Assembly: GCA_002363385.1 (NCBI GenBank)
Contig: DEVL01000005.1
Coordinates: 148,312 to 212,311, forward strand
Reading direction: 5' to 3'
Source: Stenotrophomonas maltophilia
GTDB lineage: Bacteria; Pseudomonadota; Gammaproteobacteria; Xanthomonadales; Xanthomonadaceae
DNA length: 64,000 nt
Below, one piece after another: positions 42,826 through 52,600 of this stretch. The position numbers and the translations under genes were made by a program. Numbering within the stretch: the first letter of the stretch is position 1; every line of letters begins with the position of its first letter. The notes beneath the pieces were generated by a model. It worked only from the letters and a program-made list of their open reading frames with translations. It was not told the DNA's origin and did no database searches.

Positions 42826-44553
42826 TCAGGAATCCTCCGTCACGCGCAGTACTTCTTCCAGCGTGGTGTGGCCCTGCAGCGCTTTGGACAGGCCATCCTC
42901 ATACATGGTGCGCATGCCGGCCGCACGCGCGATCTGTTCGATCTCGCCCATCCCGGCCCGCCGCATCACCGCACTGCGCAGCGCATCGTTCATCACCAGG
43001 AACTCGACGATGGTGGTCCGGCCGAGATACCCGGTCGGCGCAATCGCCGAGGGCTGCGCGCGGTACAGGAAGATCTCGCCTTCCGGCTGCAGCCGGCGCA
43101 GGCCGAACTTCTCGATCTCCTCCGGCGAGGCGGGATAGCGCTGTGCGTGCTGCGGCTCCAGGCGGCGCACCAGGCGCTGGGCGAGGATGCCGTTGATGGT
43201 AGAGGTCAGCAGATAATCTTCCACACCCATGTCCAGCAGGCGGGTAATGCCGCCAGCGGCGTTGTTGGTGTGCAGCGTAGAGAGCACCAGATGACCGGTG
43301 AGCGCGGACTGGATCGCGATGCGCGCGGTTTCCAGATCGCGCATTTCGCCGATCATGATGATGTCCGGATCCTGGCGCACGATGCTGCGCAGCGCATTGG
43401 CGAAATCCAGCCCGATCTGCGGCTTGGCCTGGATCTGGTTGATGCCTTCGATCTGGTACTCGACCGGATCTTCGACGGTGATGATCTTCACGTCAGCGGT
43501 GTTGAGCTGGCTCAGTGCCGTGTAGAGCGTGGTGGTCTTGCCCGAGCCGGTCGGGCCGGTGACCAGCAGGATCCCGTGCGGCTGCTCGAGCACCTTGCGG
43601 AACTGCGGCAGGAATGCATCGGTAAAGCCCAGCCGGTGGAAATCGAACACGACCGTATCGCGGTCGAGCAGGCGCATCACCACGCTTTCGCCGTGCGCGG
43701 TCGGCACACTGCTCACGCGCAGATCCAGTTCCTTGCCCTGCACGCGCAGCATGATGCGGCCATCCTGCGGCAGGCGACGTTCGGCGATGTTGAGCCGCGC
43801 CATGATCTTGATGCGGCTGATCACCGCGGCGGTGAGATTGACCGGCGGGCTTTCGCCTTCGATCAGCACACCGTCCACGCGGTAACGCACCTTCAGCCGG
43901 TTTTCGAACGGCTCGATATGGATATCCGAGGCGCGCAGTTCCACCGCCCGCTGGATGATGAGATTGACCAGGCGGATGACCGGCGCTTCGGAGGCCAGAT
44001 CACGCAGGTGTTCGATGTCGTCAACGGCGGCGCCTTCCCCGTCGGCGGTTTCGATGATCGCGCCCATTGCGCTGCGGCCCTGACCGAACCAGCGCTCGAT
44101 CACATCATCGATCTCCGAGCGCAGGCCCACGTACAGGCGTACCGGCAGCCCCATCGCAAGCTGCACCGCATCGGCCGCATACGGGTCCTGCGGATCGGAC
44201 AACCACAGGTCGAGCACGCCGTCATGAAGTGCCAGCGGACAGGCATGGAATTGTTTGAGGAACCGCAGCGTCAACGGCAGACCGTCGAGCACTGCTTCGG
44301 GCGGCGCTTCCGGCACGGCTTTGGCATCAAGCAGGGGAAGGCCAAGGACCTCGGCGCAGGTCTGCGCGTGATCGCGTTCGGAGACCAGGCCCAGGCGCAC
44401 CAGCAGACCCAACAGGCTGCCACCGGATTCGCGGTGCAGCGGGCGCGCGCGAGCCAGGTCGCCGTCCTTGAGCCGACCTTTCTCCAGCAATACCGCCACG
44501 ATGCGCGATTCAGCTGTAGATGCTGCAGTGGGATCCTGGGCAACCGCGTTCAA
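42826..44553 (-). CDS. xpsE: Type II secretion ATPase XpsE (GspE)
   Basis: A 575-residue secretion ATPase powering the pseudopilus. Motifs: Walker A VTGPTGSGKTTTLY near residue 333, Asp box ITVEDPVEYQIEGI near residue 362, Walker B PDIIMIGEMRDLETA near residue 402 and His box TGHLVLSTLHTNNAAG near residue 425. The N-terminal XpsL-binding domain fills residues 1-150. The tetracysteine zinc motif normally between the His box and the TGY-GR segment is absent. I prefer the TTG at 44553, because AGGAG sits 7 bases upstream and the protein then begins MNAVAQ; the ATG at 44559 lies only 1 base after the purine run. Confidence 0.93.
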   Translation of the reverse strand: MNAVAQDPTAASTAESRIVAVLLEKGRLKDGDLARARPLHRESGGSLLGLLVRLGLVSERDHAQTCAEVLGLPLLDAKAVPEAPPEAVLDGLPLTLRFLKQFHACPLALHDGVLDLWLSDPQDPYAADAVQLAMGLPVRLYVGLRSEIDDVIERWFGQGRSAMGAIIETADGEGAAVDDIEHLRDLASEAPVIRLVNLIIQRAVELRASDIHIEPFENRLKVRYRVDGVLIEGESPPVNLTAAVISRIKIMARLNIAERRLPQDGRIMLRVQGKELDLRVSSVPTAHGESVVMRLLDRDTVVFDFHRLGFTDAFLPQFRKVLEQPHGILLVTGPTGSGKTTTLYTALSQLNTADVKIITVEDPVEYQIEGINQIQAKPQIGLDFANALRSIVRQDPDIIMIGEMRDLETARIAIQSALTGHLVLSTLHTNNAAGGITRLLDMGVEDYLLTSTINGILAQRLVRRLEPQHAQRYPASPEEIEKFGLRRLQPEGEIFLYRAQPSAIAPTGYLGRTTIVEFLVMNDALRSAVMRRAGMGEIEQIARAAGMRTMYEDGLSKALQGHTTLEEVLRVTEDS

Positions 44554-44629
44554 GAACATTCTCCTGGCAACCGCTGCGACTTTAGCAGTTCACCGCGATC
44601 CTACGCGGGATTGCACGCCGTCCAGATGT

Positions 44630-44663
44630 AAAAACGGGAGCCCGTCACATGACGGACTCCCGT
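44630..44663 (-). terminator. Rho-independent terminator after the S8 protease gene
   Basis: On the minus strand ACGGGAGtCCGTCA and TGACGGgCTCCCGT form a long hairpin with a short loop, followed by TTTTT. It lies 17 bases after the protease stop, and separates that gene from the T2SS operon. Confidence 0.85.
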
Positions 44664-44679
44664 TCGGGGGGCGGCGGGA

Positions 44680-46533
44680 TTACTGGTTGGCGAGAATGCT
44701 CACGCCGCTGAACGCGGACTCGCCGACGACCTTGATGTAGTACGTGCCGGCTACCGGCGCGGTGAAGCGCACGGTTTCACTGTTGCCCGGACGCGTGGAC
44801 TTGGCATCGAACGCGGTGGCGGTCGGCTCCTTGCCCTGGCTCACGTACACCGACACATTGCCGCTGCCGCCGTAGGTAAGCAGGCTCAGCACCTTGCCCG
44901 CCTGCGCCTCGAAGCTGTACAGCACTTCGCTGCCACCGGCGCCGCTCAGGCCACCGACGGCGACCTTGTTGGTCAGCGGCGTGGCCACCGGGCCGCAGTT
45001 TTCGGTGCACTCTTCTTCCAGCGCCTTGTCCAGCGCGGCCTTGGCATCGACGATGCCAGTGCCGATCGGGGTGGCGGTCGGGATGGTCACCGGGAAGGCC
45101 CGGGCGGTCTGCTTGAGCAGCGCTTCCAGTGCAGCCGGGGTGAGCGGATCCTTGCCGGCCGCAGCCACCGCGCCCTGCACCAGGGCCGCCACCGCCGCCA
45201 CGTGCGGGGACGCCATCGAGGTACCGGCCATGCCCATGTAGCTGTAGGCACCCGAGGTCGGCGTGGTCAGGCCGTTGTAGCCGGACTGCCACACATAACC
45301 ACCCGGATTGCCATCCACGCTGCCACCGCCGCCCGGACCGGACAGATCCACCGCCGTGCCGAAGTTGGAGTAGTAGGCGATGCCACCGGTGATGCGGGTC
45401 GCACCGACGGCCACTACGTTGGCGCAACTGGCCGGACGGAAGTTGGCCGCGTTGGAGGCCGAGTTGCCGGCCGCGACCACCACAGTGGTACCACGCGACA
45501 CGGCGCCGTTGATGGCGTCCTGGTACAGCGCATCACACGCGCCGCCGCCGCCCAGGCTCATGTTGATGACCTCGGCCGGATTGGCATTGGCCGGCACACC
45601 GGCAACCGTGCCACCGGAGGCCCAGGTAATCGCGTCGGCGATGTCGGACAGGTAGCCACCGCACTTGCCGAGCACGCGCACCGGCAGCACGCGCGCCTTG
45701 TAGGCGACACCGGCCATGCCGACGCCGTTGTTGGTGGACTCGGCGATCGTGCCGGCCACGTGGGTACCGTGCCAGGAGCTGTCATCGGCCAGCGAACCGG
45801 CATAGCACTCGTTGTCGTTCTCCACCCAATCGCCGTAATCCAGCGCCCCCGGGACGCGCTCATCGGTCGGGCGGCGCGACGTTTCGGCATCGCTGATGAA
45901 GTCGTAACCGGCCAGCAGATTGCCGGAGAAGTCCGGATGCTGCGGCAGGATGCCGGTATCGAGCACCGCCACCACCACACCTTCGCCCTGGGCGATATCC
46001 CATGCGGCCGGTGCATTGATGCCGCCGGTGGCGCTGTTCAGATGCCACTGGTACTGCGCGTAGTAGGGATCGTTCGGCACCAGTTGCGGGGTGGCGTCAC
46101 GCGGGCGCACATCGGTGCGCTGCAGTTTCACGTCCACTTCGGCGTACTGCACGGAGGGATCGGCCTTGATCTCGGCCAGCACCTTCTGCAGTTCGGCCGG
46201 GCTCAAACGACCCTGCAGGCGGATCAGATCGGCGCCGACGCCGAGCTTGCGCACGATCTGCGGATTCACCGCACTGGCACGCCCCGCGGCGGAGCCACCA
46301 ACACTGGCGCGTGCGACCGCCGACTGCACGGCCGTCAGCTTGGCCGAGCGATCCGTGGCCGCAGCCGTGCCCGTGCGGTACTTGACGATGATGCGCTCTG
46401 CGCCCTGGGCGGCAGCCGGCTGGCGCACCGGCTCCTTGGCCGGCAGGCCCGCTGCATAGGCGCTGGCGCCTGCGGACAACGACAGCACGGCGGCTGCCAG
46501 CACGTTGATGCGAAGGTTCTGCTTACTGGTCAC
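44680..46533 (-). CDS. Secreted subtilisin-like serine protease (S8) with PPC domain
   Basis: A 617-residue exported protease. Signal peptide TSKQNLRINVLAAAVLSLS to about AYA (residue 27); an I9-like propeptide of about residues 45-140 (AERIIVKY, DPSVQYAEVD); catalytic domain with Asp192 (VVVAVLDTGI), His255 (HGTHVAGTI), oxyanion Asn357 (VVAAGNSAS) and Ser439 (GTSMASPH); and a C-terminal pre-peptidase domain (APVAGTYYIKVVGESAF) that is usually removed. GTG start chosen because GAGGA lies 7 bases upstream; an in-frame ATG 30 bases earlier precedes the signal poorly. Adjacent to the T2SS operon, which is the likely exit route. Confidence 0.93.
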   Translation of the reverse strand: MTSKQNLRINVLAAAVLSLSAGASAYAAGLPAKEPVRQPAAAQGAERIIVKYRTGTAAATDRSAKLTAVQSAVARASVGGSAAGRASAVNPQIVRKLGVGADLIRLQGRLSPAELQKVLAEIKADPSVQYAEVDVKLQRTDVRPRDATPQLVPNDPYYAQYQWHLNSATGGINAPAAWDIAQGEGVVVAVLDTGILPQHPDFSGNLLAGYDFISDAETSRRPTDERVPGALDYGDWVENDNECYAGSLADDSSWHGTHVAGTIAESTNNGVGMAGVAYKARVLPVRVLGKCGGYLSDIADAITWASGGTVAGVPANANPAEVINMSLGGGGACDALYQDAINGAVSRGTTVVVAAGNSASNAANFRPASCANVVAVGATRITGGIAYYSNFGTAVDLSGPGGGGSVDGNPGGYVWQSGYNGLTTPTSGAYSYMGMAGTSMASPHVAAVAALVQGAVAAAGKDPLTPAALEALLKQTARAFPVTIPTATPIGTGIVDAKAALDKALEEECTENCGPVATPLTNKVAVGGLSGAGGSEVLYSFEAQAGKVLSLLTYGGSGNVSVYVSQGKEPTATAFDAKSTRPGNSETVRFTAPVAGTYYIKVVGESAFSGVSILANQ

Positions 46534-46657
46534 GTTGACGTCCTCTTCAAGGTCATGGATCAAACGACTGTTCAGGCCAACACTCCATGCGAGCTCCCTG
46601 GCCGGCCCTGGCCAAGGTTCCCGTGACCCGCCCCCTCAGGCCTTGCATTGCGTTGCC

Positions 46658-46679
46658 GCGGGGCCGAATCCGGCCCCGC
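46658..46679 (-). terminator. Hairpin after the trimeric autotransporter gene, no T-run
   Basis: GCGGGGCCG (46658-46666) pairs with CGGCCCCGC (46671-46679) around AATC, 12 bases past the adhesin stop. The following minus-strand bases are GCAACGC rather than T-rich, so it may stabilise a 3' end or act only weakly as a terminator. Confidence 0.4.
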
Positions 46680-46690
46680 GTTGGAACGAC

Positions 46691-49600
46691 TTACCAGCCG
46701 AAGCCGGCACCCACGCCGACCGAGCTGTCATCACTGCTGAAGGCACCGCCCAGGGTCACCGTGGCGCGCTCGCTGAGCGCCCGCTGGTAGCCAAGCGACA
46801 GCGCCGATTCGCCGCCCTGGAAGCCCACGCCGACACCGACGCGGTTCTGGGTACGCACGCCGGCGGCACTGGTGGCCATGTTGAGCATGGCCGCGCTCAT
46901 CGCGCCCTGGCGATCAATGCGACGGTCCTGGTGACGCAGGCGCTGGTCGATCTCGCCCTTGTAGATGTCGAAGCTGTCGGCCATCGAGGTGAAACGCTGG
47001 TCGGTGTAGCTGTTGGCGGTCGCGATGCCACCATCCAGCTGACCCTTGTTGACCGCATCGGTGGCCTGGGTACCGGCGGCGACGTTGGCGACCTGGCGCT
47101 CGTTGCCGGCACTGCCGACCGAGACCGTGTCGGCGCGGTCGGCGACCGAGCCCTGGCCCAGCGCGACCGAGTTGGCGGCCGACGCGGTCGCGCCCTGGCC
47201 GATCGCCGTGGCTGATGCGCCGCTGGCCACGGCCCCCTCGCCCATCACCACCGCGTTCACCGCCGCAGGTGTTGCCGCCGGCGCGTTGATCGGCTGACTG
47301 CTGCCGATAGTCGCCGCGGTCGGCGTGCCTTGCACGGTGGCAACGGCGATGTCGCTGGCGGCAGTGACGACGCTGGCCTCCGGCGCAGCGCTGCCCTCCA
47401 GCGCTGCACTGGTATCGGAGGCTGCGCTGGTGTCCGCTGCCACTCTGGCGGTCGACAGCGAGGCAGTGCGTGCACGTGCACTGCCACTGCTGCCACCGGC
47501 AACCCGCTGATCGAGATCGCTGACCTTGCGGTCAAGCGCGCCGAGTGCATCGCCGACGTTGCTGTACGTCGCGCCCTGGATCACATAGTTCGGCGCCACG
47601 AACACGCCCTGCATGCCCACACTGGCGCCGCCGCCGAGGAAGGTGGCGACATCGGTCAACGACTGGAACAGCTGACCACCATTGATCGCCTGGCGGCTGC
47701 CGGAGGCGATGGAACCGCTGCCGACATTGTCCAGTGTGGTGCCCTGCAGCCCGGACAGGGTCAGCGTGTCGCGGCTGCTGTCGTCGTAGGTCAGCGCATT
47801 GGCGGTGACGTTCTCGACCGAGCCGATGCGGGTATCGATGTCACCGACCTGCGTCTCCACCGCCCCCACACGCTGGTTGGTGGTATTGAGCTGACCGCCG
47901 GTCACCGCGTCGGTGCTGCCCGCGGCAATGCGACCGGCCCCGACGTTGACGATGCGGCGCGTGGCCGGACCGTCGGTGCCGTTGCCACCGCCGACCGACA
48001 CCACATTGGCTTCGACCGCCCGTGAGCCGGCACCCAGCGCCACCGCGTTGGCGCCGGAGACGCCCGCCGCCGAACCGATCGCGATGCTGTTGGCCCCGTT
48101 GCTGGCGAACGCGCCGTTGCCGATGGCTACACCGTTGGTGGCGTTGGTGGAGGCTTGGCGACCGAGCACGGTGCTGTTGGCACCGCGTGCCGAGGCATCG
48201 GCGCCGACGGCCGTGGCCCCGCTCGCCGAGGCAACGGCCGCAGTCCCCAGCGCGCTGCTGCGGGTTGCGCTGGCGGTGGCACCGGAACCGGCGGCGAGGG
48301 CATCACTGCCGCTGGCCGTGGCCACGCCGTTGCCGCTGGCCTGGAAGTGCTTGCCGACCGCATCGGCGGTGGCCGCGACCGAATCAAGCTGCGACTTGGT
48401 CACCGCATCGCTGGCATTGACCGCGTCACCGACATTGGTGATGCGGCGCGTTACCGGGCCGGTGGTGCCGTTGCCGCCACCGACCGAGACCACATTGGCC
48501 TCGCTGGTGCGGGCACCGGCGCCGAGCGCGACGCTGCCTGCGCCACTGGCCGACGAGCTGGTGCCCAAGGCCGTGGCATTGATGCCGCTGTAGGCGTAGC
48601 TGTCCTGGCCGATGGCGGTCGCGCCCTGCGAGGTTGCCCACGCCAGCTGCCCTACCGCCGTGGTGCGTGCAGCGGTGGCCCAGGCATTGGAGCCGGCCGC
48701 GACGCTGTTGTCCCCCGTGGCCTGCGATGCGTAACCGATCGCATTGGCGTAGCTGCCCGACGCGGCGCTGCCCCAGCCCAGTGCGGAGGCGTAATCACCG
48801 CTGGCCTCGGCCCCGTAACCCAACGCCGTGGTGCGTACGCCACTGGCCGCGCTGAAGGTACCGACGGCGGTGCTGTAGTCACTGCCAGCCTCGGCGCTGT
48901 AGCCGAAGGCCGAAGACTGCAGCCCCGTTGCAGTGGACCCGGCACCGGTGGCGGTACTGAAGCTGCCGTCGGCCTGCGCGCCAGCGCCGAGTGCGGTGGC
49001 GCCGACGCCGTTGGCGCTGGTGGCCTTGTCGAGCAGCACGTTGCCAGTGTCATCTTCGTAGTACAGCGCACCGCCGATCGCCGTGGCCGAATCCGCCGTC
49101 GCGGAGGCATTGAAGCCCGACGCAGAGGCATTGCGGCCGGAGGCCAACGCGCCGCTGCCATAGGCCGAGGCGCCGGTGCCGAACGCGTTGGCGGCCTCGC
49201 CCGCCGCAGTGGCATACGCTCCATCGACATAGCTGCCAACGTCATCGCCATTGCCGCTGCCCGAGGCCTGGAAGAAGCGGCTGGTGGTTCCCGCCACATC
49301 GGCGACCGCGTTCAGCTGATCGACATTCACCGCATCGGTGCCTTCGGTGCCGGCGGCGACGTTGGTGATCTGGCGTTGGGCTGTCGCCGTACCGACCGAG
49401 ACCGCGTTGTCACGGTCGGCGATTGAACCGGCGCCGAGCGCGACACTGTTCACGCCTTCCGCGCTGGCACTGGCGCCCAAGGCAGTGGCACCGCCTGCAT
49501 CGGCCCACGAGTTCCAGCCGATCGCGGTGGCGTAATCATCAGTCGCCCAAGCACCCGCACCGAACGCCGATGCACCCGTTCCCGAGGCGCGCGATGGCAG

Positions 49601-52600
49601 CAGACCGAAGAAGGTCGTGCCACCGATCGCCACACTCTCATCGCCGGTGGCTTCGGAGTATTCACCGACCGCCACCGCACCCGAGCCGGATGCGGTCGAG
49701 GCCGCACCAACCGCGACGGCGTAAGCGTTGGAGGCTACCGCCCCATAGCCCAGCGCGGAGGACAGCTGTCCGGTCGCTTCGCTGTAGCTGCCGAAAGCCG
49801 AGGCGCCGGCTTCGGACGCACTGGCGCGGAAGCCATTGGCGGTCGCCTGCTGGCCCGCTGCCGTGGACTGGCTGCCGGTAGCCGTGGCGTAGGCACCTGC
49901 GGCCTGTGCGCCGGCACCGGTCGCGCTCGCGCCGATCTCGCTGGCACTGGCGCCGTTGCCGATGGCGACGCTGTCTTCGCCGGTGGCCTGCGCGTCACTG
50001 CCCAGTGCTGCGGCACCATCAGCGCTCGCCAAGGCGTTGAAGCCAACGGCGGTGGCGTTGTCGGCGATGGCGGTGGCGCCACTGCCCAGCGCGCTGGCGC
50101 CGTTGCCGATGGCATTGGAAGCCTCACCGGCAGCAAGCGCATTGTCGCCTTCCACGTAGGCACCGGCGTCGCTGTCATCGCTGCCGCTGGCCTGGAAGTA
50201 CTTGCTGGTCGTCGCGGCCGCATCGGCTACTGCATTCAACTGATTCACGTTCACCGCATCGGTGCCATCGGTACCGGCCGCGACGTTGGTGATCTGGCGC
50301 TGGGCATCGGCACTGCCGACCGAGACGCTGTCATCGCGGTCGGCGATCGAGTCGGCACCGAGTGCGACGCTGTTCGCGCCGCTGGAGGTCGCCGCATTGC
50401 CCAGCGCCGTGCTGTTCATGCCCGGCGACCATGCACCACCGCCAACGGCCGTGGAGTAGTTGCCCGAGGCCTCGGTGGGCAGCAGGCCGAACAGCGCACC
50501 ACCGACGGCCACACTGTTGGTACCGCTGGCCAGGCTGCCCTGGCCGGTCGCGGTGCTGTACGCACCCGACGCCTCAGCATCACCGCCGACCGCCACACTG
50601 TTGGAGCCGGTCGCCTGGGCGAAGCTGCCCAGCGCGGTCGCGTTGAAGGCCGAGGCCACCGCGTATCCACCGATCGCAGTGGTGTAGCTGGCGGTCGCTT
50701 CCGAGGCGAACCCGTAACCCGCGGCGAGAGTGCCGCTGACCACGCTTTCGGCACCGACCGCCGTCGCACCATCACCGCTGGCGCTGCTGAAGTAACCCAG
50801 GGCCACCGACTCCTCACCGGCCGCATCGGACAGCGCGCCACCGGCCAGGCTGCCGGCGCCGGAGGCGACGCTGGCCGCACCCGTCGCGGTGCTCTGCTCG
50901 CCGGAGGCCAGACTCTCTGCACCCGTCGCCGTCGCGTACTCGGCGGTCGACTGCGCGTTGGCGCCCGTTGCGCTTGCATTGGCACCGCTGGCGACGGCGT
51001 TGAAGCCTACTGCACTGGCGTTGTCGGCCAGCGCAAACGCGCCGCTGCCGATCGCCGATGCACCGGTGCCGGCTGCGAAGCTGCTCGAACCGACCGCAGT
51101 GGCGTAATCGCCGTCGGTCGCCGCGTTTGCACCGGCGGCCACGCTCTCCTCGCCACCTGCGATGGCCACACCGTCACCGCTGGCCTGGAACTGATCCGTC
51201 GCTGCGGTCAGCTGATCCAGATTGACGGCATCGCTGCCCTGGGTACCAGCGGCAACCTGGGTGATCTGGCGCTGCCGGTCATCGTTGCCGACCGAGACGG
51301 TGTAGGCACGGTCGGCGACCGACCCGGCGCCGAGCGCCACGGTGTTGGACGCACTGGCATTGCTGCCCGCACCGATACCGATCGCACTTTCACCGCCGGC
51401 CACCACGTTCGTGCCGATGGCGATGCTGTTGATGCTGTTGCCTAGCGCCTGGAAACCGACGGCGACGCTGTTGTCGCCGTAGCCGAAGGCACCGCGGCCA
51501 AGCGCGGTGGAACTGCTGCCGCGCGCCCAGCTGTTGTAGCCGATCGACGTGGCGCCGGTGCCACTGGCCCAGGCCGACTGACCGACGGCGGTGGCGTTGG
51601 CTTCGGTCGCCCATGCACTGGAACCGAACGCGGTGGCGCCATCGGCGGTGGCCCAGGCATACGCGCCGGTCGCCGTGGTTTCTTCACCGCTGGCGAAGGC
51701 ATTGTCGCCCTGCGCCACGCTGTAGTCGCCGGTCGCGCGCGCCTTGTAGCCGCTGGCGAGGCTGTTGCTGCCGGTGGCCTGTGCGCCACTGCCGAATGCA
51801 TTGCTGGTGGTGCCGGTCGCCTGCGCGCCAGCACCGACGGCCACGCTGTCCGGCGCCGCGGTGGCACCGATCAGGATCGCATTGCCTTGGTCATCGATCA
51901 GCGGCTGGTTGTATTCGTCGTACGCCTGGCCGAGGCCACCAATGGCGACACTGCCGGTGCCGGTGGCGCTGCTGTTGCGGCCCAGGGCCACCGTGTCATC
52001 TCCGACCGCGGTCGCACCACCGCCCACAGCCGTTGCACCGGCGCCCAGCGCATTGCTCGCTTCACCGGCTGCCAATGCATCCTCGCCATCGGCGAACGCA
52101 CCGACCGCACCGCTGGCCGCGCCGTTCGACTTGAATTGCGCCGAGGTTGCCGATGCCGACGTCGCAACCGCATCGAGCTGCGCCTTGTTGACCGCATCAG
52201 TGGCTTCGGTACCCGCGGCGACGCTGGTGATCTGGCGCTCGTTGCCAACGTCACCCACCGAGACCGTGTTGGCACGAGTGGCGGTGGAATTGGCGCCCAG
52301 GGCGACACTGTTGGCGCCGCGTGCGGTGCTGTAGAAACCAACCGCTGTGCTCAGTTCACCGCTGGCCCAGGTTTCCGCGCCGAGCGCCGTGGCACCTTCG
52401 CCCGGCGCGTAGGCGAAGTAGCCCACGGCCGTGGCTTCCGTGCCGGAAGCTTCGCTCAACGTGCCGTTGGCCACGGCGTAATCGCCACTGGCGATCGCGC
52501 CGGCACCGACCGCGGTGGCGGCTTCGCCACTGGCCTGGGTCTGCACGAAGAAGCCCAGTCCCGGCAGCAGATCCGCCGGACCGCCAATGGCGGTACTGCT

